Below are positions 8,563 to 18,756 of a DNA stretch of 64,000 bases, one piece after another (the stretch's first letter is position 1; every line of letters starts with the position of its first letter). Under the pieces are notes generated by a model. That model was not told where the DNA came from. It was given only the letters and a program-made list of their open reading frames with translations, and made no database searches. Origin of the DNA: an uncultured Clostridia bacterium (GTDB lineage: Bacteria; Bacillota; Clostridia; Christensenellales; Borkfalkiaceae); NCBI GenBank assembly GCA_934278995.1, contig CAKQWM010000007.1:32742-96741 (forward strand), in the 5' to 3' direction. The translations under genes and the position numbers were made by a program.

Positions 8563-8991
8563 TTATCGTATAGCCGCGTAAATTACGACTAAAACTACGG
8601 CGACGACTATAAAGAACGCGCCGGCTATAAAGTAGTGAGCGATACCGCTCTTTTTCTTTCTTTCCACGGCTTTTCTTTCTTTATAATCGGCAAAGTTTTC
8701 TCTTTCTTTAAATCTGCGTTTGGGGGATAAATTTCTGACGACCAACACGCTTTCGACCGAGTAGCCGAGAGCGTCGAAAGTCCCTTTTCTTTCCGCAAAC
8801 GCTATACCTCCGATGCCGAACAGCATTATTCCCGAAACGGCGAAGGCGTCGGACAGCGCGCCTAAAACCGCCGTTATGTCGTCAAACCGCGCGTTGGAAT
8901 CCGCAAAAACGACGATTAAAAATACCGCCGCGGACAACGCCAAGCCTACCGCAAAAGTAATTATATACGGCAACGGTTTTACCTTACTCAT
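8563..8991 (-). CDS. Small membrane protein, DUF3899-like
   Basis: A 142-residue protein with three hydrophobic segments (about 8-30, 45-65, 118-140) and a basic cytosolic loop (SPKRRFKERENFADYKERK). The order of two helices followed by FDALGYS resembles small DUF3899 proteins of Firmicutes, but I am unsure. It overlaps the end of oppF by 8 bp and so is the last gene of the opp operon. A role in the transporter is only suggested by position. Confidence 0.65.
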   Translation of the reverse strand: MSKVKPLPYIITFAVGLALSAAVFLIVVFADSNARFDDITAVLGALSDAFAVSGIMLFGIGGIAFAERKGTFDALGYSVESVLVVRNLSPKRRFKERENFADYKERKAVERKKKSGIAHYFIAGAFFIVVAVVLVVIYAAIR

Positions 8992-10234
8992 TATTAAGTT
9001 CCTTTTTATACCTTTCTTCTTCCGCGTCGTTACAATAGACGAAGTGATCCGGTCTTATTTCTCTCATCGAAGGTAAATCGACGGAATAATCGTGTTCTTT
9101 TAACGCGTTATAAGTTATCCTTTTACGACGTTTTTCGTAATAAGGATCGGGAAGCGGAATCGCCGACAAAAGAGATTTCGTATAAGGATGCATGGGATGC
9201 GCGAAAAGTTCCTCCGCCGAAGCGAGTTCTACCATATTGCCGTAATACATTACGCCGATTCTGTCGGAAAAATATTTTACAACAGACAAATCGTGCGCTA
9301 TAAACAGTATAGTAAGCCCTAAACTATCTCTCAGATCGTTCAAAAGGTTTATAACCTGCGCCTGTATGGATACGTCGAGCGCGGAAATCGGCTCGTCCGC
9401 GATAATAAAATCCGGATTAAGAATAAGCGCCCTTGCTATACCGATACGTTGACGTTGTCCGCCCGAAAACTCGTGAGGATATCTTCCCGCGTGTTCGGGA
9501 AGAAGCCCTACGAGGTCGAGCATCTTCATTACTTTTTCGTTAATGACGGCTTTATTTTTTTCGCCGTGAATAACGAGTCCTTCCGAAATTATATCCCTGA
9601 CCGTCATACGAGGATCGAGCGACGCAATGGGATCCTGAAAAATCATCTGAATTTTCGTAACGAGTCTTTCTTTTTTCGCTTTTTTTAAAAGTTCGTCGCG
9701 TTCTTTTATGAGAGCGGGTTTTTCCGCTTCGTCGGCGGCGTCGAGTTTTTCAGCGTAATCACGGGTGATTTCTTCGACGCGTCTTTTAGCGTAATCCTTA
9801 TCGCAATACTTATGATCGCGCCGGGCTTTTTTAATTTCGGCTTTCTGTATTTCTATATAGTCTTCGGCATTTTTTATAAGTTCGGCTTTTTTCGCTTCGT
9901 AATCGTCTGAATCCGAAAATTTTCCGAGCGCGTCCAAAGCGTTTTTAAGTTCGGCTTTTTTAGCGGATATGTTATCTTTATAAGATTTTATGCCGGCAAC
10001 GATTCTTTCGCCTTTAAAATAAACGTTACCGCTTGTGGCGTCGTAAAGTTTTATAATAGTTCTGCCCGTGGTGGTTTTTCCGCAACCGGATTCCCCTACA
10101 AGCCCGAAAACCTCGCCTTTTTTGATTTCAAAACTGACGTTTTCCACGGCTCTGAGTTCGCTTCTTCCGAATTTGAAATATTGACAAAGATTTTCTACTT
10201 TCAGTAACGTTTCGGCATTCTCGAATTTATTCAT
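8984..10234 (-). CDS. oppF: Oligopeptide ABC transporter ATPase OppF with an inserted coiled segment
   Basis: Nucleotide-binding subunit of the peptide importer: it hydrolyses ATP as the partner of OppD. Walker A GESGCGKTT at 47-55, Q-loop Q200, signature FSGGQRQR at 256-263, Walker B and DEP near 275-282, and the OppF C-terminal HPMHPYTKSLLSAIPLPDP are all present. About 110 charged, helix-forming residues (about 85-193, Lys/Glu/Ala rich) are inserted between Walker A and the Q-loop. Typical OppF is about 320 residues; this one is 416. It abuts oppD, sharing one base. Confidence 0.93.
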   Translation of the reverse strand: MNKFENAETLLKVENLCQYFKFGRSELRAVENVSFEIKKGEVFGLVGESGCGKTTTGRTIIKLYDATSGNVYFKGERIVAGIKSYKDNISAKKAELKNALDALGKFSDSDDYEAKKAELIKNAEDYIEIQKAEIKKARRDHKYCDKDYAKRRVEEITRDYAEKLDAADEAEKPALIKERDELLKKAKKERLVTKIQMIFQDPIASLDPRMTVRDIISEGLVIHGEKNKAVINEKVMKMLDLVGLLPEHAGRYPHEFSGGQRQRIGIARALILNPDFIIADEPISALDVSIQAQVINLLNDLRDSLGLTILFIAHDLSVVKYFSDRIGVMYYGNMVELASAEELFAHPMHPYTKSLLSAIPLPDPYYEKRRKRITYNALKEHDYSVDLPSMREIRPDHFVYCNDAEEERYKKELNNE

Positions 10235-12456
10235 TATAAAGCCTCCCGTTGTTGTCTTTTCATTTTTTCTATACGTTCTTTAACCTGCTTCGGCGGTTCC
10301 ACTTTAGGCGCCGACGGATGAAGCAACCATGTTGCCGCGTAATGGGTATCGGAAATTTTAAACATAGGCGGTTCTTCTTCAAAATCGATTTCGAGCGCGT
10401 ATTTGTTTCTTTCCGCAAAAGCGTCGCCTTTGGGCGGGTAAATCATGTTCGGCGGGGTTCCGGGGATAGCCTCGAGTTTATCTTTGGTGTCAAGATCGGG
10501 CATGGAGGATAAAAGCGCCCACGTATATGGATGAGCGGGAGCGTAAAAAACGTCCTCCGCGGTGCCGATTTCGACAATCTTACCCGCATACATAACGGCA
10601 ACCCTGTCCGCCATGTTGGCTACTACGCCCAAATCGTGCGTAATGAATATTACGGTAAGGTTGCGTTCTTTTTTAACGTTGTTTATAAGTTCCAGAATCT
10701 GCGACTGAATGGTAACGTCCAAAGCGGTGGTAGGCTCGTCGCAAATAAGTATGTCGGGGTTAAGCGAAAGCGCTATCGCTATGACGATACGCTGACGCAT
10801 ACCGCCGGAAAGTTCAAACGGATATTGACGGAAACGCTTACGGGGTTCGGGAATACCGACCTCCTCTAAAAGTTTCAAAGCGCGGTTTTTGGCGATTGAT
10901 TTCGTAACTCTGAAAACGACCGCCGAAGCCTTTTCTTTGAAAAAGTCAATCAAGCCGACTACCTTTTTTTCAAAGTCGATTTTGTCGTTAAATTCCACGT
11001 CGCGTTGCATTTTTTCCTTTACGTGCAGGATATACGCGTAAACGTCGGCTTTTGCCGATTCGAGATCGACCAGATCTTTTTCGGCGACCGTATAGTCGGG
11101 CGCTTTTCCTTTTTCGACGAGGCTTTCGTAGTGTTTAATCTGCTTTTCGTAACGTTTCTCTTCGGATTCGTTGTGTAAAATTCCGTTATAATACATATCG
11201 AGAGCGGTTCTCATTCCCGATTTGAAGGTATATAAAACGTTGTCTTTCACGACGTCGAGAAGATCTATCGATTTTTCGACCGCGTCTGCTATTACTTTTG
11301 CTTTTTCAAACGCCGATTTTTTATCGCAATCGAGCGTTTTGAAAAATTCTTCGTTTTCTTCTATAAGTTTGACAGCCGCCTTTTTATTTTCTACGGAACG
11401 CGCGTTGGAATACAAAACGCCTTTTTTTGCTTCCTCGATAAAGTAAAGCATAAAATTGTCGTCGAGATACTTCCTCAAAAATGCGTTAAGTTCGTCGATT
11501 TCCATATCGGGAAGCGGATCTAAGGAAAAAGTAACGTAATAGCCCATTGCGAAAAAGTTCGGCTTTATATACGACGAGGCTTCTTTTAAAATATCGGATA
11601 CCGTCGAAAGTTTCTGATATATCGCTTCCCAGTCGGCGTCTTCTTCGGTGTCCTTTTTTTCGCTTTTGTTGAACATAAAGCGGGTTAAGGAATTAAGTTT
11701 TTCGCCGAAAGATATTTTTACGAGCGACTTTATCTCGGAAAGGTTCTTTTTAAGTTCTTCCGCGCGGGAATACACGACGTATCTTTCTACCGATTTTTCC
11801 GCCGTTTTGATAATTTCAAGCAGTTCCTTCCGCACGCTTTGGTAAGCCTTCTTTTCTATACGGAACATTACGTCCGTAATATCCGAAAGAGCGTTATCCG
11901 CCGCTTCCTTCGCCTTATTGTACGAATACTCCAGAGCAAGATGCTTATACTCGAATTTATCGAAATTCGAGCATAGTTCTTTATTTTCGGCTTTCTTTGA
12001 CGCGTCCGCGTTCATGGCTTCGTCCATACTGCGGTTCAGCGTCGAAAGCATATCGTTAAAAGCCTTTCTCGATTCTCTTTGGCTGACTTTACCTTTGATA
12101 AGGGAAGCCTCCGTCATTTGCTTACCGATTCTCATAATCGGGTTGAGACTCGACATGGGATCCTGGAAAATCATTGCGATTTTATCTCCCCGCAATTTGT
12201 GAAATTCTTCTTCGGGGATTTTCATAAGATCTCTGCCGTCGTAAATGATTTCGCCGCCTTCTTTGATGGCGTTGCCCGCTAAAATGCCCATTATGGCGCG
12301 GTTCGTAACGGATTTTCCCGAACCGCTTTCGCCTACGATCGCAAGAGTTTCGCCTTTATAAAGGTCGAAATCGATGCCTCTTACGGCTTGCACGATGCCC
12401 GCGTCGGTACGGAAGGATATTTTTAAGTTGTTTACCGATAATTTAACCTGTTTCAT
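10234..12456 (-). CDS. oppD: Oligopeptide ABC transporter ATPase OppD with a large insert
   Basis: The second ATPase of the importer. Walker A GESGSGKS at 42-49 and Q-loop Q98 are followed by about 400 helical, charged residues before the signature LSGGMRQR at about 549-556, Walker B ILICDEP, and the OppD tail (HPYTWALLSSMPDLD, AIPGTPPNMIYPPKGDAF). The family is normally about 330 residues; this is 740. The frame is open throughout, so the insert looks genuine. I chose ATG 12456 (MKQVKLSVNN) because it has GGAGG at proper spacing; an upstream ATG at 12498 would lie inside oppC. Confidence 0.93.
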   Translation of the reverse strand: MKQVKLSVNNLKISFRTDAGIVQAVRGIDFDLYKGETLAIVGESGSGKSVTNRAIMGILAGNAIKEGGEIIYDGRDLMKIPEEEFHKLRGDKIAMIFQDPMSSLNPIMRIGKQMTEASLIKGKVSQRESRKAFNDMLSTLNRSMDEAMNADASKKAENKELCSNFDKFEYKHLALEYSYNKAKEAADNALSDITDVMFRIEKKAYQSVRKELLEIIKTAEKSVERYVVYSRAEELKKNLSEIKSLVKISFGEKLNSLTRFMFNKSEKKDTEEDADWEAIYQKLSTVSDILKEASSYIKPNFFAMGYYVTFSLDPLPDMEIDELNAFLRKYLDDNFMLYFIEEAKKGVLYSNARSVENKKAAVKLIEENEEFFKTLDCDKKSAFEKAKVIADAVEKSIDLLDVVKDNVLYTFKSGMRTALDMYYNGILHNESEEKRYEKQIKHYESLVEKGKAPDYTVAEKDLVDLESAKADVYAYILHVKEKMQRDVEFNDKIDFEKKVVGLIDFFKEKASAVVFRVTKSIAKNRALKLLEEVGIPEPRKRFRQYPFELSGGMRQRIVIAIALSLNPDILICDEPTTALDVTIQSQILELINNVKKERNLTVIFITHDLGVVANMADRVAVMYAGKIVEIGTAEDVFYAPAHPYTWALLSSMPDLDTKDKLEAIPGTPPNMIYPPKGDAFAERNKYALEIDFEEEPPMFKISDTHYAATWLLHPSAPKVEPPKQVKERIEKMKRQQREAL

Positions 12457-12460
12457 ATCT

Positions 12461-14029
12461 TTATTCCTCCGAACCGCGCAACGACGGGTTGAAAGCATCT
12501 CTTAATCCGTTACCGAAAAGGTTAAACGATAACATCATAAGAACTAAGAAAATCGACGGGAAAAGCGCAACGAAAGGCGTTGTTGCAAGCGTTGCCTGTC
12601 CTGCCGCTATAAGCGTGCCTACGCTTGTAATATTGCCCGTTTCGAGATTGATAATTCCCAAATAAGAAAGGTTGGTTTCGGAATATATCATCGAGGGAAT
12701 AACAAGAGCGCAAGCCGTTACTAAAGTACCGATGGCGTTCGGGAATATGTGCTTGAACATAAGCCTGAAATCGTTTGCGCCGAGCGTCCTTGCCGCCAGA
12801 ACGTATTCTTGCTTTTTATAACGGTAAAACTGCATACGCGTCGTACCTGCCATACCTATCCAACCCGTTAAGAAAAACGACAGGAATAATACGAGAGCAT
12901 GACTCGACGCACCCATGTGAAGTTTCAAAAGGGTAATGACAATCATCATGGGAATAGCACCCAAAACGTCGGTGATTCTTTCCATGATAAGGTCGGTTTT
13001 CCCGCCGAAGTAACCGGCGACAGATCCCCATATAGCCCCGATAATAAGATTGACCGCCGCAACTACCGTGGCGAATAAAAACGAAAACCTTGCGCCGGAA
13101 GCAAGACAGGTCAATATGTCTTTTCCCGCGCCCGTCGTTCCGAATAAAAAACTCGGTTCGGTTATTCCGTCTTTCAACACTTGCGTGTGGTAGTAACGAT
13201 AGTATTCATAGTAGTTTATACGACATTCGAATCCGCTTGACGTCTTGCGTGCGTAAGCGTAATAATAGGTTTTTCCTTCCTTCGTATATCCGTCGCCTGC
13301 GATTCTTGACGAATAGTAAAAATCTTTCGGATCTTCAAAGTCCCCCGACGCTTCGTCTTTAACGTAAGCCCAATAAACGGGGATAACCTTACCGTCTTCG
13401 TAAACTATTTGCGTCTTAGATTCGCCTTTTGTTTTATAATAATAGTTTGCGTCGGTGGAGTCCTGTTCCGCTTTCGGTCTGTCTGACAATTTTAAAGTCG
13501 GATATATAACTTGTTTTCCGGTTTGATTTTGATATTCCTGAATGGCTTTGTACTCGTTTTCTTCGAAGTTCTTGTAAATCATACCGATTTGATGATAGGT
13601 ATCGAGCCTATACTTATACAAACCTTCGTCGTTAACCGAGTAGGACTGATTTTTAACTGCATTGTGTCCGGTTTCTTCGCCCATCGCGTAATAATACATA
13701 AAACTCAGTTTGCCCGTTTCTTTTTCAACACAGCCGTCCCAGAACGAAGTGTTTTTAAACCATGAGTTTTTAGGCCGCGTGGAAGAATAGTAAGTATCGT
13801 TGTAAGAAACGCTGTACGGCGTGCAGAAAGGAACGATTATGGCAAACAAAATCAATAAGATAATGATTCCGGAAGCAACAACCGCGCCTTTATTTTTACT
13901 GAATCTGCGTAAAGCGTCCTGAAAGTAGCCGACGGGTTTTGTCTGCAACTTTTTTTCGTGAGAAAAGTCGGTTTTTTCGGCAAATCTGAATTTTTCCGCG
14001 GGGATATTGTTTAAATTGATATCTTTCAT
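12461..14029 (-). CDS. oppC: Oligopeptide ABC transporter permease OppC with a large extracytoplasmic insert
   Basis: A membrane subunit of the peptide importer. Helix 1 lies at about residues 52-72. It is followed by about 220 Tyr-rich polar residues, then the BPD_transp_1 core with five further helices and the EAA-type loop (AARTLGANDFRLMFKHIFPNAIGTL). OppC is usually about 300 residues; the 522 here are explained by the outward loop after helix 1. It ends 4 bp before oppD and starts 1 bp after the oppB stop, so all are translated together. Confidence 0.92.
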   Translation of the reverse strand: MKDINLNNIPAEKFRFAEKTDFSHEKKLQTKPVGYFQDALRRFSKNKGAVVASGIIILLILFAIIVPFCTPYSVSYNDTYYSSTRPKNSWFKNTSFWDGCVEKETGKLSFMYYYAMGEETGHNAVKNQSYSVNDEGLYKYRLDTYHQIGMIYKNFEENEYKAIQEYQNQTGKQVIYPTLKLSDRPKAEQDSTDANYYYKTKGESKTQIVYEDGKVIPVYWAYVKDEASGDFEDPKDFYYSSRIAGDGYTKEGKTYYYAYARKTSSGFECRINYYEYYRYYHTQVLKDGITEPSFLFGTTGAGKDILTCLASGARFSFLFATVVAAVNLIIGAIWGSVAGYFGGKTDLIMERITDVLGAIPMMIVITLLKLHMGASSHALVLFLSFFLTGWIGMAGTTRMQFYRYKKQEYVLAARTLGANDFRLMFKHIFPNAIGTLVTACALVIPSMIYSETNLSYLGIINLETGNITSVGTLIAAGQATLATTPFVALFPSIFLVLMMLSFNLFGNGLRDAFNPSLRGSEE

Positions 14030-14030
14030 A

Positions 14031-15038
14031 TTATTTAGCCCCCATTCTTATTCTCGGGTCGATAAATCCGTAACTTATGTCTATAACTATTCCCGCAAGC
14101 AAACTTACCAGAGTATAAAAGCCGGAAAGCAACATAAAAAAGTCGTAATCTTTATAGGTTATCGAATCAAGATATAGTCTTCCCACTCCCGGTACGGAGA
14201 ACATGGACTCGATAATAAGCGAACCCGATAATACGGCGATGAATTCGCTTAAAATAGACGGAAAGATTACTACCATGGAGTTTCTCATGGCGTGGCGGAA
14301 AGTCGCCTGCCCCCTTGTTAAGCCTTTGGTCCTTGCAAGCAACATGAATTCGTTGGTCAAAACTTCGGAAAGTTCTGCCCGCGTGTATCTTGCGTAGCCC
14401 GCAATAGAGCCGAGACACAACGCCAAAACCGGCGGCATCATCGACTTAAACATGGCAAAACTAAAATAGTCGTAACCTACTTTCATCGTTTGGGGGAACC
14501 AATTCCATTTAAAACACATGAAATACTGTATAAGCACGCCCAAAACTATCGATGGCAACGATATAAGCAGTATAATAAATATGTTTATCACCTGATCCTG
14601 CCATTTGTTCTTTTTAAGCGCGGCTAAAATACCGAGCCCTAATCCGATAGGCACGCCTATTATGGTCGAATAAAGGTTAATAAGAATCGTCGGCGGTAAT
14701 TTTTCGGCAAAAACTTCCGCTACCGGATATCCGCGATAAGACGGCAAAGAAACGCCTACGCCGAAATCGCCGTTTGTGAATATACGTTTTAAATAGTTAC
14801 CGAGTTGTATCAACACGGGAACTCTGTCGTAACTCCATGTGCCGTTAGCGTTTTTAACGGCATTTTGTATATATCCGCGCCCTACCAGCCGATTAATTAT
14901 AACGTTGGCGTCCTGTCCCTGTTGAACGGTAATAACTATCGGCAACATTTTGATAAGCACGAAACACATCAGCATTATTATGCAAAACGTCATGACCATA
15001 AGACCAAGTCTTTTCATCACGTATTTAAACATGTACAT
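14031..15038 (-). CDS. oppB: Oligopeptide ABC transporter permease OppB
   Basis: A 335-residue permease with six hydrophobic segments and the OppB/DppB core, including the EAA-type loop LLARTKGLTRGQATFRHAMRNSMVV and the C-terminal DPRIRMGAK. It forms the channel with OppC. Unlike its partners it has nearly normal length, with only a modest extra loop after helix 1 (about 35-80). It lies 165 bp downstream of oppA; two hairpins in that gap (15085-15116 and about 15150-15193) lack T tails and may set the ratio of oppA to the membrane genes. Confidence 0.92.
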   Translation of the reverse strand: MYMFKYVMKRLGLMVMTFCIIMLMCFVLIKMLPIVITVQQGQDANVIINRLVGRGYIQNAVKNANGTWSYDRVPVLIQLGNYLKRIFTNGDFGVGVSLPSYRGYPVAEVFAEKLPPTILINLYSTIIGVPIGLGLGILAALKKNKWQDQVINIFIILLISLPSIVLGVLIQYFMCFKWNWFPQTMKVGYDYFSFAMFKSMMPPVLALCLGSIAGYARYTRAELSEVLTNEFMLLARTKGLTRGQATFRHAMRNSMVVIFPSILSEFIAVLSGSLIIESMFSVPGVGRLYLDSITYKDYDFFMLLSGFYTLVSLLAGIVIDISYGFIDPRIRMGAK

Positions 15039-15203
15039 AATAAATGGCTCCTTTTTTTCGTTAACATTCTTAAATACGCAAACTGACGGCGGGCAAAAAA
15101 ACTTCCGTCCGCCGTCGATTTTACGTTTTATCTTAGTTTTTTAACTATGCGTTGCTGTCGGGATTTTTTATGTTAAAAAATTCCTGACAGCCACAATCTG
15201 AAA

Positions 15204-17765
15204 CTATTCGCTCTTTTTGTATTCGGTTTCGAGGTTGTTGTTGTTTGCGGAAACGTATGCTCTCCACTCTGCATCGTCATACTTCGGTTGCAGATATCTT
15301 ATTCCGCCAAATGCCATAAATACGTTATGTTCATCCGAAATCGCGGCAAACTTGGCGCTTGTAACGGTCGCCGAGAATTGCGAAGTCGTCATAATCGAAA
15401 AATATTTACTTAAAACAACTTCTTCGATCTTGGATAACAAAGCCATTCTCGCGGTTTCGGGAATAAAGCCCGAACCCCAATTGTAAGACTTAGGCTGATT
15501 TTTGCTTACCGCAATACCGTTTAAGCAGCAATACCAGTTGAAAACGCTCATCGTAATGGCTTCGCCGGCTCCTTCGTAATCGCCTTCCGGCATAGTGTAA
15601 GTAAGAGCCTCTTTCGAAGTATCCCACCAGGTTGAGTACATCAATCCCGCTTCGGGATCGACATAGCATTGTAAGAACCCGAACGGATCGAACGCGCCGC
15701 CCCGGAAACCTGTTCCTGTGGCAATATCGTACGAACCCGATTTGAAATCTTTTGCCCAGTTTTCACCGAAACTTGAATCGAAGGTTATATCGAGTTTACC
15801 TTCCAAAGAAGTACCTGCAACCATTTCTTCGAAAGTCTTTTTCATATAATCGTAATGACGACGAGTATTTGCGTTATCTTCCGAGGTACCGAATTTCAAT
15901 TCGATTTTCTTGGTTGCGTCATAACCATACTTTTCGGCGTTTGCGGTAAGTTCCGCATAAGCCGCTTCCACGAGTTGTTTCGAAAGCGGTCTGTTCATAC
16001 CGTTCATTGCATCGTACGCCTTTTGGTAATCGGTGTAAGTGGTTGTACCGTCTGTCCAGGTACCGTCTTCTTTTTGGGTAAAGCCGTAAACGCGTAGCAA
16101 GCCTTCTTTGGCTATTTGCGTGTCACGATATACGCCGCCGTTTTCTATATCGTAGTAATAAGAAGGACCGAGTAACCCGAAGCAAGCCTTGTGCGAAGTA
16201 AAACACGTAGCGTTGTAATCGGCTCTGTCAAGGTAGAGAGAGAATGCTTTTCTGAAGTCTTCTATTGCTAAAATACCGTTGTTTCTGCCCGCGGTTTTTA
16301 GCACGTCCAGATTTGCATATAAGTTCGTACCATAAGTACCGGTTCCGGGAGCGTATTGAGTGTATTTCGAGTTTCTGTAGTCGTCTTTATGCGCTACGTC
16401 AAGACCGATTTCATCGATTTCACCCGCTAAGAACTTAGTCCATTGAGTATTTACTTCGGAAACTTGTTCGCAGAATATCTCATCGATCTTGTACTGATTT
16501 TTGTAAAGTTCCATGTTATAGCCGTACCAGTTATCGTTTCTCGATAAAGTATAAGCCTTGCCTTTCTGGAATTGCGTTAATTTATAGGGCCCCCAACTTG
16601 CGGTGGTATCTTTATCCGAATTATAAACGGACGTATAAAGAGTTGCTCCTTCTGCGGGTTCTCTTTTACATTTTTCATAAAGATCTCTTTTTACAAGAGG
16701 CAAACTGGAAAGAGAATACGCCGCTTCGTAAGAAAGTTCACCGTTTTCCTTTTTACACTTGATGGGCGCTTCAAGACAAAGGACGATTTCGTATTTAGAC
16801 GGAGCATACAAACCTACTTTTTCGAAAGAAAGTTCGGGATAAGTATATTCCACGACAAAGAAATCCAATTCTTCGTTAGGTTCGGTCTTCCAACTGTCTA
16901 TTAACTTAGTCCACGTTGCGTTTAATGCTTCATCGGCAACGATTTGCGCATAGGTTTTTCCTTCAAGCGCAAGTAATTCTTCTACCGTTGCGTCAATGGG
17001 TTTATTGATTCCGTTCGCTACAAGATAGGCTGCAACTTTAGCCGCCGTCCATGCGTCAGGGAAACCGAAAGCACCACGCATACTGCATACCGCGCCACCG
17101 CGTTCTTCCTTATTTTCTTCGGAAGATGCAAGGCTGAATACGATTCTGTCGTATAATGCTTCCTCGAAAACGGTGTATGGACCATCCGCGGGGAACCAGC
17201 CGCTTTGACCTTGGTAAACGTAACTACGCGCGTTTTTAACCTGAATATTAGCGTAGTAAGTAGATGCGCGCATATTCTGGAATTTCGGATCGAGTTGCTG
17301 TTGCATCGTGTAAACGAAATCCGTTGCGTCGATAGGCGTTCCGTCGTGCCACTTCAAGTCTTGTCTTAAAGTGATCTTCCAGGCGTAACTGCCGTCGGCT
17401 TTCTGTTTATCGGTGTATCCCCATTCTTCACCGACGGTACTCGTTACGTCTTCCAGATTCGTAGCCGCCGAATAGTTAACGGTATATCCGCCCGACACGA
17501 TTGCATCCGCATTGACTTCTCCGCTTGCGGTGTACTTTTTATCGCCTTCAAATTTGTAATCGTATTCGAAGAACGACGATACCAGATAATCTAAAATTTG
17601 TGTATCGTTGTTATCTTCGTAAGTAAGTTCGTTCCAGTTGCTGGGCATCGTCACCGTATAACTTCTATATGTGTTTACGCCTTTTCCTTCATTGTTCGGT
17701 TTACAAGCGGTAAACACGCCGACGGAAACGGCAAGAACCAGCAAAACTGCCAATAGTTTTTTCAT
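15204..17765 (-). CDS. oppA: Oligopeptide-binding lipoprotein OppA (SBP_bac_5)
   Basis: An extracellular lipoprotein (lipobox VFTA-C21) that captures peptides and feeds OppBC. Family features include WKITLRQDLKWHDGTPIDATDFVYTMQ near the start, LTQFQKGKAYTLSRNDNWYG in the middle, and DFRKAFSLYLDRADYNA. At 853 residues it is longer than the usual 540-600. Extra segments lie within the first lobe (about 190-330) and near the C-terminus. It is the first gene after the promoter at 18347-18375, behind a leader of about 570 nt that contains a MITE-like repeat. Confidence 0.92.
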   Translation of the reverse strand: MKKLLAVLLVLAVSVGVFTACKPNNEGKGVNTYRSYTVTMPSNWNELTYEDNNDTQILDYLVSSFFEYDYKFEGDKKYTASGEVNADAIVSGGYTVNYSAATNLEDVTSTVGEEWGYTDKQKADGSYAWKITLRQDLKWHDGTPIDATDFVYTMQQQLDPKFQNMRASTYYANIQVKNARSYVYQGQSGWFPADGPYTVFEEALYDRIVFSLASSEENKEERGGAVCSMRGAFGFPDAWTAAKVAAYLVANGINKPIDATVEELLALEGKTYAQIVADEALNATWTKLIDSWKTEPNEELDFFVVEYTYPELSFEKVGLYAPSKYEIVLCLEAPIKCKKENGELSYEAAYSLSSLPLVKRDLYEKCKREPAEGATLYTSVYNSDKDTTASWGPYKLTQFQKGKAYTLSRNDNWYGYNMELYKNQYKIDEIFCEQVSEVNTQWTKFLAGEIDEIGLDVAHKDDYRNSKYTQYAPGTGTYGTNLYANLDVLKTAGRNNGILAIEDFRKAFSLYLDRADYNATCFTSHKACFGLLGPSYYYDIENGGVYRDTQIAKEGLLRVYGFTQKEDGTWTDGTTTYTDYQKAYDAMNGMNRPLSKQLVEAAYAELTANAEKYGYDATKKIELKFGTSEDNANTRRHYDYMKKTFEEMVAGTSLEGKLDITFDSSFGENWAKDFKSGSYDIATGTGFRGGAFDPFGFLQCYVDPEAGLMYSTWWDTSKEALTYTMPEGDYEGAGEAITMSVFNWYCCLNGIAVSKNQPKSYNWGSGFIPETARMALLSKIEEVVLSKYFSIMTTSQFSATVTSAKFAAISDEHNVFMAFGGIRYLQPKYDDAEWRAYVSANNNNLETEYKKSE

Positions 17766-17908
17766 TTTTTTAAAAACCTCCGTTTTAATTTTTTATTTTT
17801 AACGCTATCAAACGCGACTTGTTTTTTTAATTTCGAACGCAAACGGTGATATCTCCGTCCTGAAAAATAAACAAGGCGCGCTTTTTAACGATTTTTTAGC
17901 CCTTCGGT

Positions 17909-18202
17909 TAGGGATTCCAATCATTATCACTAATTATTTTTGCGGGAATAAATCGGTTTTTGCTGTGTTAAACTCCCATCACCGTACGTATAGTACGCTT
18001 TCGGTCGTTTGCCTTGCAAAAACTTAACCTAAATCGGCGATTTCTTCGCCGCAAAAATGCTTCGCACCGAAAAGAGCGCATTTTCAGATGATTTTTCGTG
18101 AGCGTAAGGGATGCCGTACTATCCGTACTGCGACCGAGCGGTCACGGAAAAGGGCTGAAAAGTCGCCTTTTCGGTAATTAGCGATGACGAATGGAATCCC
18201 TA
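17909..18202. mobile_element. MITE-like element with 28 bp inverted ends, in the opp leader
   Basis: The 294 bp segment begins TAGGGATTCC and ends with the reverse complement. The terminal 28 bp match at 24 positions and TA flanks both ends, as expected for mariner/IS630-type MITEs. It has no ORF. Inside are smaller palindromes (CGTAC-GTATA-GTACG and others). It sits between the opp promoter and oppA, so it would be transcribed in the opp leader and could fold into one long hairpin. Confidence 0.75.
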
Positions 18203-18346
18203 TCTTCGCGACGCCGAAAATTCCATATTTTTGACACCGCTTTTTTCTTCGTTTATCGGCGCTGTTTTTTGTTGTTTAAAATATAGCATTTCATCTGTTT
18301 AAAATATAAAAACAGTTGCGTGTGTCGTAAAAACAGGATATGTACA

Positions 18347-18375
18347 ATAATACCCGAAGTTTTCTTCCGTGTCAA
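18347..18375 (-). promoter_or_regulatory. Promoter of the opp operon
   Basis: On the minus strand TTGACA (18370-18375) and TATTAT (18347-18352) are 17 bp apart. The remainder of 17766-18884 is the oppA leader, the MITE and AT-rich sequence without a gene. Confidence 0.75.
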
Positions 18376-18756
18376 ATTTTTTTTGCCTTTTTTCGGCTTT
18401 TTGGCGTTTTTTGTGCAACTTGCACAAAGAAATAAGTTTAAAAGTTTACTTGTTTGCCTTTTAGAAACAATAATGCAATATAATTGATATTATATACCGT
18501 TTTCGGGCAATTTTTTGTATTTTATACAGTAAAATAATCGACAAATGTCTTAACTACACGTACAGTTTTTCGCATTTAAAAAACATTTTTTGTCATAAAA
18601 GCGGTTTTTGCTGTCATTTTTTTACTTCTTTTGCGATTGTTTAGTGCATATTTGAAACGTAAGTTTTGCCTTACGGGTTTTTACTTATAAGTTTTTTCTT
18701 CTAAATCGATTTTGCGTATTTTCCGCCGATACTATTCCGCCGCCGCGCAAAAAAAC

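Noticed and set aside
15085..15193. Terminators between oppA and oppB
   Set aside because: Two hairpins exist but neither has a T tail; more likely stabilising or partial attenuation structures within one operon.
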